From: Exophiala sp. HKRS030
Lineage: Eukaryota; Ascomycota; Eurotiomycetes; Chaetothyriales; Herpotrichiellaceae
Assembly (NCBI GenBank): GCA_023897205.1
Contig: JAHWDD010000006.1
Coordinates: 1,488,001-1,552,000 of the forward strand
Direction: 5' to 3'
Length of the DNA stretch: 64,000 bases
This document shows positions 20,185 to 31,553 of this stretch, piece after piece. The notes under the pieces were generated by a model. The model ran no database searches. It saw only the letters and a list, made by a program, of their open reading frames with translations, and had not been told where the DNA came from. Each line of letters starts with the position of its first letter. The stretch's first letter is position 1. A program made the position numbers and the translations under genes.

Positions 20185-23100
20185 CTAAACATGGCTATCC
20201 TCATGAAATGAGTCTTTTGTGTGCCGCTCAATGAGCCACACGGCATCTTCATTGTAACTGAACAACGCCTTCCTAACCTGCTCTCCATCACTCGTAGCCA
20301 GCAACGGTGCAAGTAGATTATAAACTCTGTCAGCACTGTCCTCGGAAAGTCGAACGTTGGTTAAGATGGAGACAAATAGCCGAGTCAAGGCACTCAGGGT
20401 TTGCGCATCGGAAGATCTTGAAGTGGTCTCGACAGAAGATCTGGAGATTGCCCCGGCCCTAGGCTCGCCACCGACTTCCAGTACCAGGCCTTGTTCAGAG
20501 GATGTAATCGAGTCGATCAATAGCCCCTTTCCTTTTGGGTGTGCAAGTCGCCCTTTCTGGGAAGCTGATACAGAGTGGTAAGTTTGACGAAAGAGTGCCT
20601 CGATATCCGAGAATACCTCTTCAATCCTGCTTGCCATGAAATCCCCTGCAGCCCGACAAATCATGGCAACTGTATCGGCTGCCGCTTGGACCGTGTATGG
20701 CATGTCATGCATAGAATTTTCCTTGCTAGATACTAGTCGAGGTATGACTGCAGGCCAGATAGCATTGATGAGTGGTAGAAACGAATTCTCGTCCTTTTCA
20801 AGTAGAAGACACAAGTCTTGCAATAATGACAGAAGAGTTAGTCGTACCCTATCAGAGGGAGATGAGAGATGCGGTACTGTCGATTGGGCGATATTAAGAA
20901 GAAGTTGATGGGACTTTGACAATGCAGGTTCGTTGTTCTTATCAACTGGTCCAGTAGGGTCGTCTTCGGCGCCCTCACCATTATTCTGTAGACCATCGTC
21001 CTCTACACCTACATCTGTCTGTGTATTCGACCACGGCTGACGTGGTGTAGATGTGGCTTGCTCGTGCTCAGCATCAGTTTTGCTCTTTCGTTCTTTTCTT
21101 GCTCGTAAGTCACGTATGATGTCCTCAATGGTAGAGGTCTTGTATTGGGTGATTGGTTGATCCTTGGACGGAGCTCCAGAGTCGATGGCAAGAAATTCGG
21201 GATGCTTCGTGCTTTCCTCCACCACCAGCTTTAAGATCTCGAACAACTGTTCAACGAGAGCAGGATACCCATGAAAGTTGTCTAATGCACCAAAGATGCT
21301 GCCAATCAGGTCGTCGAGGTAAGGCAGCACCTTGGCGCCGCATAGTCTGATCATCATGGAAAGAACTTGAAGGCCTTCGCGCGACACGTCGAATAAGTTC
21401 AATCGGAGGGCGAGGGCGTTAATGAGATAGTCAACGTTTTCGATCAACAGCTGCGATACTGACGGATAACCACAAGCTGTGGCTAGAAGATTCAAGGTAG
21501 TCATTGCGTGTTGCTGAAGCATAGGAATTTGAGATCCCAGAAGAGTTAACACAGGAAACAATGTTTCCACCAGTTCTGGTCTATACGACTTGCCGAGTTG
21601 ATTTGCTTGCAAGACGAGAGCTTCGAGAGAAAATGCGATGAGCCGCCAATCGGGGCTGTCGTCATTGTATGACTCTGAAGATTCCAGAAGCCAAGGTAAG
21701 GTCATTGCATAGAGGTCGGAGATTAGGAATGGCCGGGAAAGGGATAAATCTGAAGGGGATGATTCACCCATGACGAAGTCATCCATATCGAAGAGCTGTG
21801 AAGCAGGTCCTTGGACAAAGCTCAACGCTAGCCACGTGGCCGATAGACTGCGGTTATTGTCATGATCCGGAATATGGTCTATCAAGTTGCGCGTTATAGC
21901 TTTGGCAGACTGATGGTCTTTAAGTGCATCGACCAGCTTGTTGATTGCTTTTGTAGAACCTCGCTGGCTCTGATGATTCAGCACGAGAGGAGCAAAATTG
22001 CTCTCGATCTGCATAGTATCCTGGATCAGGCCAACACCGGAAGCATGTGGAGCCTCGTTAACCAACTTAGATTTGGCTGATGTAGAAGCAATAGCCGCAG
22101 ATACTCCGTCAATCAATATAGATCCGATGGCCATACTCAATTCCTCCGTCGATTCGGAAACGTCAGTCAAGGCCAGAAAAGCAGTCGCAACTTGATCAAG
22201 CATATGCTGCTTGGGCCTATCATCATTGCCTTGCATTATGCGTGGGAGTGCTTGGCTCCAATCGTAGATCTTTGCTTTTAAGATGTCCTGGATATCTTGC
22301 CTGGATATCATCAAATGTCTGAGCGCCGCATTCGCCTCTGAGGACTCTGAAGCTCGGCAAATGACAACTAATGTCTCCACCATCAGCGGCAGTGACAGTG
22401 CCAGAGTCTGGGGACAGTCTTCGATAATCATGAGGCAAAGATCGAGTAGAGCTTTTGAGATATCAGGACTGTCATGTGTTCGGAGTTTGACCACCTGCAC
22501 CAAGGCTATGTCAATCTGCGGTGCAGTGGCCTCAAGCCATGCTTTATCGAGAATGACCGCATCGTCATTTGATCCAGCAGCCTTACCAACGGTAGTGCCG
22601 GAGACAGCACTATCATTGAGGACATTTTTCAGAAGAACTGTGAGGAGGTTCAGATAAGCCACGAGAACCTTTTTCGTCCGACGAGCTTCGGTGCTCGGTC
22701 TCAACACTTTAACCAGCGTGGAAACCGTACGAGGTAGCAGGCTCGCAAGCAAGGGTCGGTCTGTGATGGAGGTGACAATTTGGAATAGGGCCTGTGCTGC
22801 GCTCGTTTGCACAGTATCCGATGGGGCATCTGCCATTGACTCGAGCAGTTGATAAACGAGTTGGTCCACAATGCGTCTCTCACCTGGTCCTTCGAGGACA
22901 TTTGCTCCTGACCTGCTCAGTTGCAGGACGAGGTCCGATATACAATCAAAAGAGGCAACCTTGAGCTCATCCGTAGTAGGCTCGCTGCGCTGACCAGGCG
23001 AGGGGGAGACTAACAATCCCATCAGAATCAGTAGTTGCTTGCCCATTTCTGGGGCAATCTTGTCCCGCCATCCTTGAGACACCAGAATGTGCACACATTT

Positions 23101-23414
23101 GACGGTGAGTTCAAGGACTGAGGAAGAGAACTGTTTGGACTGGTTGAAAATGTGCGTCAGTGGAAAAAAGGCATATTCAGCCAATTTCACGTCCAGCAAA
23201 TTCTCGTCGCCCAAGGATTGCAAAGCATGATGAACAGGTTCGAGGGCGAGGAGTACAGCTTTGGCAGACACCTGATTCGCTTTAAATTTCAACGCAGTCG
23301 AACTGAGCTCTACGCAGGGTGCACGCAGCTAGACCGACCTGTTAGTGTAAGTTCATTAAGAGAAGATATGGGTGGGATTACGCGTAGAAAAGCCTGCTGC
23401 CTTGTCTCACCCAT
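20185..23414 (-). CDS. TTI1: TTI1, HEAT-repeat subunit of the TTT (Tel2-Tti1-Tti2) complex
   Basis: Two exons: 23414-23382 and 23328-20185 (1,058 aa). TTT is a co-chaperone that stabilises PI3K-like kinases (TOR, ATM/Tel1, ATR/Mec1 families). The protein is alpha-helical and repeat-like throughout. The N-terminal LRAPCVELSSTALKFKANQ and LLDVKLAEYAFFPLTHIF segments are typical of fungal Tti1, and length fits (about 1,000-1,200 aa). An acidic disordered insert lies about two thirds along. The 11-codon first exon (MGETRQQAFLR) is inferred from a CACTAAC branch site and TAG acceptor that restore the conserved start; its GTAATC donor is weak, so the exact first exon is uncertain. Confidence 0.8.
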
Positions 23415-26241
23415 GACTGCACGATCAGACCGTACAGCCTAGTGTGCAATGCATAGTCTTTGGGATCAGAAGATGGCATTATGGCCTGGTAGCATCATTT
23501 GGTCTTGATCAAAGGCATCAATTCTGAGAAAATGCGAGGATAAACTGAGCCAATCAGCCACACCCAGATTTGTGGCTGAATAATGTGGCTTGTGACCCCT
23601 CAGCTTGACAATCATCTTCCCTCTCCGCCTAGATGGAATACCGTACTCGTATCCATACCTACCAGGTAACTTGCCTACCCACTTGAACGTCAAGTGTGGT
23701 GTGAGTCAAGACCTCATAATCACTCTGAATAATAATGAGACGACTATGATGACACACAGACCAATTGTTGTATGGACGCAAGGTTGCGGCCTCGGCTACA
23801 AAACCCGAGTCTGATGCTTTGGTCTTGGGGGATTGAGAGCACGATAGCAATCACTAATTGCATCTCACAGACACGCCCGCAGCATTTTCCGAATAAAGCT
23901 TGAAGTAGATGTTTTATTGACTGTGATTGTTAAGAGATCAACTGTAAACGGTTTTGGACAGCATGCGACAGCCTGGTATCACTATGTAGCAAAAGGAGAA
24001 ATCCGCACTGATCTGACAATGGATTAAAGCAACCAGACAAGTTCACGTAGGAAGGTAAGTAGTGCTCTTCCGTATGAGTTGTGCGCAATTAATTTCTACT
24101 CGTATCACGGAATGCCACCGTTGGGAATGTCCAACACATCACAGTCCCAAGTCTGGGACACCGTATTCCAATAAATTATGTCAGGAGCCGCGAGAAGCTT
24201 AGAGGCTCCGTTCTCGCGTGCAGTACTTGTGGAAGACCAAATCAAATGAAAAACCTCGTGCCGTGTCGTGAATCTAAGCACGGACTCAAAAGGTGACTGT
24301 GCGGCGGGTAGCAGATAATGGTGGCCCTGTGAATCTCAGATCGCAGTAACGACAAGGCTGGAGAGCTTGCTCTTAATCAAACTGTTTAATTATCGAGACG
24401 GCACACAGGAGTATGGCCCGTCACACATCTCTTTTCCATGAAACAGCGAATTACGACAGCAGGAGTATCTGGTAGCAGAGCCCTCAAATCCGACTGTCAA
24501 TGATCCTAATGTGCGGGCCAGGGAAAAAGGCTATATGTAGTTGAGTTTACACATCTCAGCTGATGATGCGCCAGCTGGTGGATTGCACCATTCGATAATG
24601 GGTTGGACTCCAGCTTGACATAGCCGGCCCTCGTCTGCAAGCACTGTATTAATTTATTGACGCAGTGTTCTTGCTGGTTCGGTTCAGGTGTGGCGCCCTT
24701 CCCCGGCTAGAAATCGTGCCAGGGGCAACAACACGGGCCACCGCAGTTAATCGGCTACTTGAGTGGACTGAGGACAACCTAGGCCGAAGGATTTGGCAGC
24801 TTGACATCGACCTAGGAAGGCAAGCTGCAGCTGTCCGTCCTCCCAATCTTCTTGTCCGCCACCAGCACCAGCCTGCGAGTCCGTCCAGCGTCGTCAGCGT
24901 GCAGGATGAGCGGACTTTTCCAGCGGTATGTTCCTTTGGACGGCTCGAGTTCGGTTAGCTCCCCTCAGAAGTCGGACCTGGAATGGGACAGCGCACCTAA
25001 GACGTAGATCTCCAACTGAAAGCGATTAGCCTGCCAGAATGCTGGCAACTTGGAGCGGTACAAGGCGGCGGCTTCACTAATCACCAAGACTAGACACCCC
25101 ACTCATTCTCCCACATTCAAACGTCATTTATCACTTGTTTATTGTATTCTTTTGTAGGTTCAACTCCTTGAAGTCATGTGGTGGCAGCACTGGCAGACGG
25201 TGCTACCGGCTGAAGGTCTGGTCCTTGCAAAACAGCCACAATGGACATGTGGTGTGCGCATCCCGTTGTGCTGTCACTCGAGATCAACTTTAACCGTACA
25301 ACCCAAAAATGATTTGCACGATGCAGCGGAGGGAGGAGCCATGGTCTGCCGGGTGCCCGAAGCAGGATTCCGTCGTGTACTGTACGTGATGGAGGGCAGA
25401 TCCTCGAGGCGGACTTGCTGTTGACACCTATAACCCATGCAGCTAGCTGTGGCGGTCTTTCAGCTCGCGACGAGCTACGCTAAATAGATCGGGCTGGGGA
25501 ATGAAAGGACCAGTGTTCCGGCGAGGATTCCACTGCTGGGGCTGCAGCTTGCCACGAAGACCAGGGTGGTTCCTAGGCGACCGAGAAATGTGGCTGAAAA
25601 ATGGAGAAGTGACCAGGGGTAAAAGTCGAGGAAGAGGGAACGATTGGCGTCGCTGTGCCGCAGCCCGACATCATGATTTCCCCGATCTTGAGCCTGTCCA
25701 ACAATGGCTCGACAAAGCTATTGCATATCCGGCTGGACCTGGCTCTGGAACTGGAGGAGAAACTGGGAATAGACGGTCTCTTGAGTGGGCAAACACTGAC
25801 GCAAGTCAAATGAATCAGGCATTATTGGTACGAGGTACTTTGCAGCAATTGCTAGTAGTACCTGTAGTCGTAGTTGGTGGTAGTGACAGCAGTGACGATG
25901 CATTCACTTGCCAGCCTTTTCACTTTCGACTTCACCTTCCTCTCACTTCTCCGTCTCTTTCTTTGTTAGACACACACACACACACACACGTACACGAGGT
26001 CCCACTTTCCTGTCACTCTTGCTTTGGCTTCAGTACCTGCATCTTAACTGCCCTGATCTTCTCTGTCACAAATTCCTCTTAAACCCTCTCCCGCACTCTG
26101 CGCATCGACCATTTCTTTACATCACTCTTCTCAAGCATTTGGCCCTGATCGTCTGCCTTCTCACATCCCGCCTCTCAATTCCACCTCCAGTACCGTGCAT
26201 CTTAGTACAGTACCATTACTACGCGCAACCTTCCATCAACC
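23415..26241. other. 2.8 kb gene-poor stretch; upstream region of the CFEM gene
   Basis: Between divergent TTI1 and CFEM genes. I searched for multi-exon genes and found none that I believe; open frames are short and of odd composition. Only the last 330 bp (about 25910-26240) looks promoter/leader-like: strongly pyrimidine-rich with a (CA)10 array. Long upstream regions are common for regulated cell-surface genes in fungi, which is inference only. Confidence 0.5.
25970..25989 (+). repeat. (CA)n microsatellite, about 10 units
   Basis: Short perfect dinucleotide array in the pyrimidine-rich region upstream of the CFEM gene. Confidence 0.9.
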
Positions 26242-27423
26242 ATGAAGACCTTCATCGCTGCCGCTGCCCTCGTTGGCGTCGTCGCTGCCCAAACTCTCTC
26301 CGACCTTCCAGCATGCGGTGTAAGTCAATCTCACCTGGGCGTTGGCTCAACTCTCTCTCTCTCTCTCTCTTGCAGATCTTTGACTGACACGATATCTCCA
26401 GCAAACATGTGTCAACAACATGCTTGGACTTGCCAGTTCCTTGGGCTGCCCTAACGTCAACAATTCCCCTGATGTCGGTTGTCTTTGCAAGAACAAGGAC
26501 TTCGGTTATGGAATTCGCGACTGCGCAACTCAAGCTTGCCCAAGCGGAACTGATCTCAATCAAATCATTGCCTTCGGTAACAGCTACTGTTCCTCGGGTA
26601 AGTCTTCTTGTTCAAAGTATTCGAAATCTCCTTGGTATAAGACTCTGACCATGGTACAGTTGCGTCCACTGTCTCCGGCTCTCTCGCCGCTACCTCTGCC
26701 CTGACCGCCTCTGGTACGGCTACTGGCCCCGCTGGATCCGCAAGCGGTGCTTCTACCTTGTCTGGCGGTGGTGCTGGTGGCTCTGGCTCTGGCTCCGGCT
26801 CCGGTTCTGGTTCCGCTACTGCAACTGGATCTGGCTCTGGTAGCACCGGTGGTGCTGGTGGTGCTGGTGGCTCTGGCGCTTCTTCCACTCCAATCTCTAC
26901 CGAGACTCGATTCACCACCATTACCACCGACGGAAGCACAATTACCAGCGCAATCGAAACCTCGACCATCTTCAGTGCCATTGGTGGTGCAGGAGTATGT
27001 AAAACTGTTTCTAGAAAGATGAACTCACCGCTAATTCATTCTCAGGGTTCGGCCGCTTCTGGTGCTTCGAGCGCTGGATCCAGTGCCTCTTCAGGTGCCT
27101 CGTCTGCTGCGTCTGGTGCAAGCGCTTCAGCGTCTTCACTCGCCTCGTCTCTCTCCTCTAAAGCCGAATCCGCTTCCTCTGCTGCCTCAGGTGCCGGTGC
27201 ATCTGCCTCGTCCTCCGCAGCTTCGGTCGCCAGCTCGGTCTCTTCTCATCTCTCCAGTGCCACGGGTGCAGCCGGTTCTGCAGCCAGCTCCGCAGGTGGC
27301 TCAGCTACCTCAGCTGCTGGTTCTGCTGCCTCGTCTGCTGCAGGCAACCCCGCGCCCATGGTCACCGTGGCTGCTAATGGGCTTGCTGGAATCGCAGGTC
27401 TTGCTGCTGTCATGCTGTTGTAA
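26242..27423 (+). CDS. CFEM-domain GPI-anchored cell-surface protein
   Basis: Four exons: 26242-26319, 26402-26597, 26660-26994 and 27046-27423 (328 aa; all phases fit). Signal peptide 1-16 (MKTFIAAAALVGVVAA). The CFEM domain has all eight cysteines at C25, C29, C42, C53, C55, C67, C72 and C89, and D50 just before the CLC pair, the position that coordinates haem iron in characterised CFEM proteins. The rest is a Gly/Ser then Ala/Ser-rich stalk, ending in a hydrophobic tail (about 310-328) preceded by small residues, as for GPI attachment. Expected in the cell wall or plasma membrane. Roles in the family include haem/iron uptake, adhesion and pathogenicity; which applies here is unknown. Intron 1 contains a (CT)n run. 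Confidence 0.9.
26350..26371 (+). repeat. (CT)n microsatellite inside CFEM intron 1
   Basis: About ten CT units within the first intron of the CFEM gene. It creates a decoy TTGCAG acceptor 30 nt before the TCCAG that keeps the reading frame. Confidence 0.85.
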
Positions 27424-28206
27424 AGAGAAGAAACAACACAGCTGATATCCCAGAGTGAGAGAGTCGGACGACCTTTTCGAATTTGCTTGCAAAAATCACT
27501 GTTGATACCCAGATCCGCATGGAACAGCATTGCATTCACGCTTTTAGACGTGATAACGGACAGATCGGCGAAAGTGACACAATTGCTGGACCATTCATGA
27601 TCAGTGCAAACTGCGAATTAATGCTTTACGATGTACGGATTAGTTGCATCTTCACCATCAGCAAAAAGCATGCAGCTTTCTGCTTTAATAGGCCTGAGCT
27701 TAGGCTGAATAGCTAATAAGAGACATCATATCGATTGTCCAAAGAATCGTCGTTCCTTTTAATGCTCATCTGTTCTGATGATCCGTGCTTCACCTCGGGC
27801 TCCTTGACCATGCCGAAGCGAGTGGGGGGACCCATTCGCTAATCGCGATGACTATGTTGGGTGATCCGTACCAAGCTACAGTACAGCATCGTATTAAGGA
27901 CAGCACCAGTAGGAATACTTCATGGTCGCCTTGATCTCTTGTTCATCCCATGACATCCAGGAGATATCTGGATTCATCCCGAGTAACGAAGGCCCACGTT
28001 AATTGTCCAAAGGCTGTAATGGAATAAGAGGCCTTATCCAAATGGACGAATCAAAAGCCCAGTCGCTTTAATTGGTTGCGTCATTCAACACCACGATCCC
28101 GCGCGTCGCAGGCGTCGCGAACGCGACTTTGCTCTTGAAAATATTGGGTACTTACCTGCCTTATGCAATGAATACAGGAGTTCACGAGCAATCGTTCCAT
28201 ATCTGA
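27424..28206. promoter_or_regulatory. intergenic region; CDC9 promoter
   Basis: 783 bp from the CFEM stop to the first in-frame ligase ATG. Besides the MCB-like cluster at 28099-28126 I see no named element. No credible ORF. Confidence 0.5.
28099..28126 (+). promoter_or_regulatory. CGCG-rich MCB-like cluster upstream of DNA ligase I
   Basis: Within 28 bp three CGCG-containing cores occur: GCGCGTCGC, GCGTCGCGA and ACGCGAC. They lie about 80-110 bp before the first ligase ATG. They resemble MluI cell-cycle box variants (ACGCGT/ACGCGA) through which MBF drives S-phase genes in yeasts, including DNA ligase. This is a motif match plus context, not proof. Confidence 0.4.
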
Positions 28207-31054
28207 ATGCAACTGATGCACAAGGCTGGTGCTACCGTGAAACAAGCTGCCTTTCGTCCACGTCTCGGGTTGGGCCCATGTTTTCTACCTGGGTTTGCCT
28301 CCTCTGCACGTATCTCACTGACCATTGATCCGCCAAACAACCTACTACAATATAGGCCATTCCAGGTTTTGGCGAATCATTCGCCTCTCAACAGGGCCTC
28401 CAATATGCCACAGGCAAGGCAATCAACGCTTGGGTTCGTCCCCTACTCCCGCATGAATGGCAATGACTCTAATCCAGTACAGCAAGTTTCTCGGAAATAA
28501 CCAGAATGGCACCAAGGCCAAATCTCAATCCACCTTGTCATTCGGTCAGAAACCTGCCACGAAGAAGAGCGAATTAGTTTCTGACGATGACGGGCCCCCT
28601 ACCGAGGATGGAAAGACACCTACGTCAGACGTTGAGATGAAAGATGAAGAACCTGTTACTTCACCCCAAAACACTACTGAAATTTCAAAGGGTAATCACA
28701 AGCGAACGGCGTCCGGAGAGAAGAAAGAGGAGGAAGACTCGGATGATGAACCTGTTGTCAGAAAAAGAAGACGAACATCAGCATCAAGATCAACGTCCAG
28801 AGGTTCAAGAAAGAAATCACGCAGTCGAACCAGAGAACCCACACTAAATGGGAAGACTTCCACAGTCATTACCAAAAAGGCCAATGCCGAGTCCGTGGAG
28901 GATGATGCAGCAGCCTCGGACAAAGGTAGCCTCGCATCCGAGCCCGAGGAGACCTCATCTGCCAGTGAAAGCGAAGATCCAAAGGTGGACAAGAAACAGG
29001 TGGAAAAGATACAAGCCACAATTAAATCAACTGCCAGAGACCCTTACCCGGATTGGAAGGCTGGTGATCCTGTACCATATGCAGCACTTTGCACGACGTT
29101 TTCACTAATTGAGCTCACGACGAAACGGCTACAAATCACAGCCTATTGCTCGGCGTTCCTCCAACAAGTCCTACGACTAACACCTCAAGATCTTCTTCCA
29201 ACAATACAGCTAATGTTGAACAAACTTGCTGCCGACTATGCTGGTATAGAACTCGGCATTGGTGAATCCCTGATTATGAAGGCTATTGGCGAGAGTTCTG
29301 GTCGGTCACTCTCGGTGATCAAGTCGGATCATCAGAAGATTGGTGACTTGGGACTTGTCGCTGCAAAGAGCAAGTCCAAACAAGGTCAAATGTTCAAGCC
29401 AAAGCCACTCTCTGTCCGAGGTGTGCATCAGGGTCTTCTCGACATTGCTAAGATGGAAGGACACGGCTCGCAAGATCAAAAAGTTCGGGCCATCAACAAA
29501 CTGATGGCTGCAGCCGATGTATCATCTTCGAACAAGACCGTGGATATCACCAAAGATAAAGGTGGGCCATCGGAAGCAAAGTTTCTTGTTCGATTTCTAG
29601 AAGGAAAGTTGAGGCTTGGTCTGGCAGAAAAGACGGTCATCATTGCCCTAGCGCAGGCTGTGGTTACGCACGAGGTGGCAGTGAAGGGCAAGGTGCCCAG
29701 TACTGAGCAACTTGCTAAAGGGGAGGCCGAGCTGAAGACTGTGTACAGCGAACTTCCCTCTTATGAAGTCATTATCCCCGCGATGCTTGAACATGGCATT
29801 TTCAACCTTCACGAAAGTTGCAAGTTGCAGCCTGGAGTACCACTCAAACCTATGCTCGCGAAGCCGACCAAGTCCATTACCGAGGTGCTTGATCGTTTCG
29901 AGGGCAAGAACTTCACTTGTGAATACAAGTACGACGGCGAACGAGCACAGATTCATTATGTGTCTCCCGAAGCTATGTCGGAATTCCCTGCTGCTGCAAA
30001 TACTCTATCGAAGGATCCAAAACATTTCAAAGGACTGGCCGCTATCTTCTCAAGAAACTCAGAAGACCTGTCAAAGAAATACCCTGACATCCTCGAAAAG
30101 TTGAATGCCTGGATCAAGCCATCAACCAAAAGTTTTGTTCTTGACTGCGAGACTGTTGCATGGGATCCTCAGAACAAGAAGGTTTTGCCGTTTCAGCAGT
30201 TGATGACTAGAAAGCGAAAGGACGTGAAGACCTCAGAAGTCACAGTCAAGGTCTGCGTCTTTGCATTCGACATGTTATTCTACAATGGCGAGCCACTTGT
30301 TAAGAAGACGTTCCGCGAAAGACGGGAGTTGCTACACAACGCATTTGATCCGGTCGAAGGCGAATTTGGGTACGCGCAATATGGCGATGCCAAAGATATC
30401 GACGAGATCCAACACCTTCTGGATGATTCGGTAAAAGCGTCCTGCGAAGGTCTCATGGTCAAGATGCTCGACACAGAGGAATCAGGCTATGAGCCGAGCA
30501 AACGCTCTCGGAATTGGCTCAAAGTCAAGAAGGACTATCTCAATGGCGTTGGTGATTCACTTGATCTTGTTGTCCTTGGAGCGTATCACGGCAGAGGAAA
30601 ACGTACTTCGTGGTTTGGTGCCTTTCTTCTGGCATCATGGAATCCTGAAACGCAAATCTTTGAGACGGTATGCAATATTGGGACTGGGTTTTCCGAAGCA
30701 GTCTTGGAGGAGTTTCACAAAGAGCTCTCTGAGATCATCATCGAGCGTCCGAAACCCTTCTATTCTCATTCAAGCGTCAAAAATGATCAACCAGACGTTT
30801 GGTTCGAGCCTCGCTTCGTGTGGGAAGTCAAAACTGCCGATCTTACGTTGAGTCCTCGGTATCGTGCTGCGATCGATGAGATGGGCGGCAAGAATGGAAT
30901 CAGTCTAAGATTTCCTCGATTCATTCAGAAACGAGAGGACAAGAAGCCTGAAGATGCCACTACTACGTCGGCTATTGCTGAGATGTATCGAAAACAGGAA
31001 GTCATCGCGAAGGAGGGTAAAAGCAAGGGGGTCGATGATGATTTCGAATATTGA
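28207..31054 (+). CDS. CDC9: ATP-dependent DNA ligase I, probable dual nuclear/mitochondrial
   Basis: Exons (28207 or 28405)-28433 and 28483-31054; 866 aa from the ATG at 28405, or 932 aa from the in-frame ATG at 28207. It joins Okazaki fragments and repair nicks. Seen: PIP-like boxes (QSTLGKFLG across the splice, then QSTLSFG) for PCNA binding, a Ser/Lys/Arg/acidic linker with likely NLS, the ligase N-terminal DNA-binding domain (about 200-440), nucleotidyltransferase motif I EYKYDGER (K492 in the short form), LKVKKDYL (motif V-like), and an OB-fold to about 820. The extra 66 N-terminal residues are Arg/Lys-containing, nearly free of acid, and look like a mitochondrial presequence. The donor GTTCGT is unusual, but the join exactly restores the PIP box. 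Confidence 0.9.
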
Positions 31055-31553
31055 AATCCTTTCGACCATCATCGAGACCTGCCTTACGGCCTGACACACG
31101 GTCTAAACAGTACTTCAGTAGCACACGTACTCGTATTACCAGTCTTGTTAATTTAACATACTTGTCGTCATTGAACAGCATGGTGGACGAAGAATATACC
31201 TAAGCAAATATACCCGTACTTCTCTCGTGCTGTGTTCTTCGGTGTACGAATACGGCGTAAAGCAGCAACGGATTCGCGTTTTCACGTGACGTGACTTCGA
31301 GTGACATGCCGACCCCTGATCCTCATCCTGATCCTCCTAATAATGATACTGTACACATGGGCCCCTCTTTGATTGAACGCCTCCAATTCCATAACCACCA
31401 AGTTACCAACCTCAGTCGTGTGCTCAAGTTGACCCACTAATGTGCTGGTATGATTTGAAGTTATTGTAAACTATCACAGGGGCTTGAGCTTTACATCTCG
31501 ACCCTTTTATCCGTACCTCTAACTTGCTCGACCTCATTGTCCAAGTTGACACC
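31055..31553. promoter_or_regulatory. intergenic region; DOS2-like promoter
   Basis: 499 bp between CDC9 and the BSD gene, both on the plus strand. It contains a CCTGATCCTCATCCTGATCC short direct repeat near 31314-31335. No ORF is supported. Confidence 0.5.

Noticed and set aside
25501..26082. 193-codon plus-strand frame upstream of the CFEM gene
   Set aside because: It runs through the (CA)n repeat and pyrimidine-rich leader, and composition is not protein-like.
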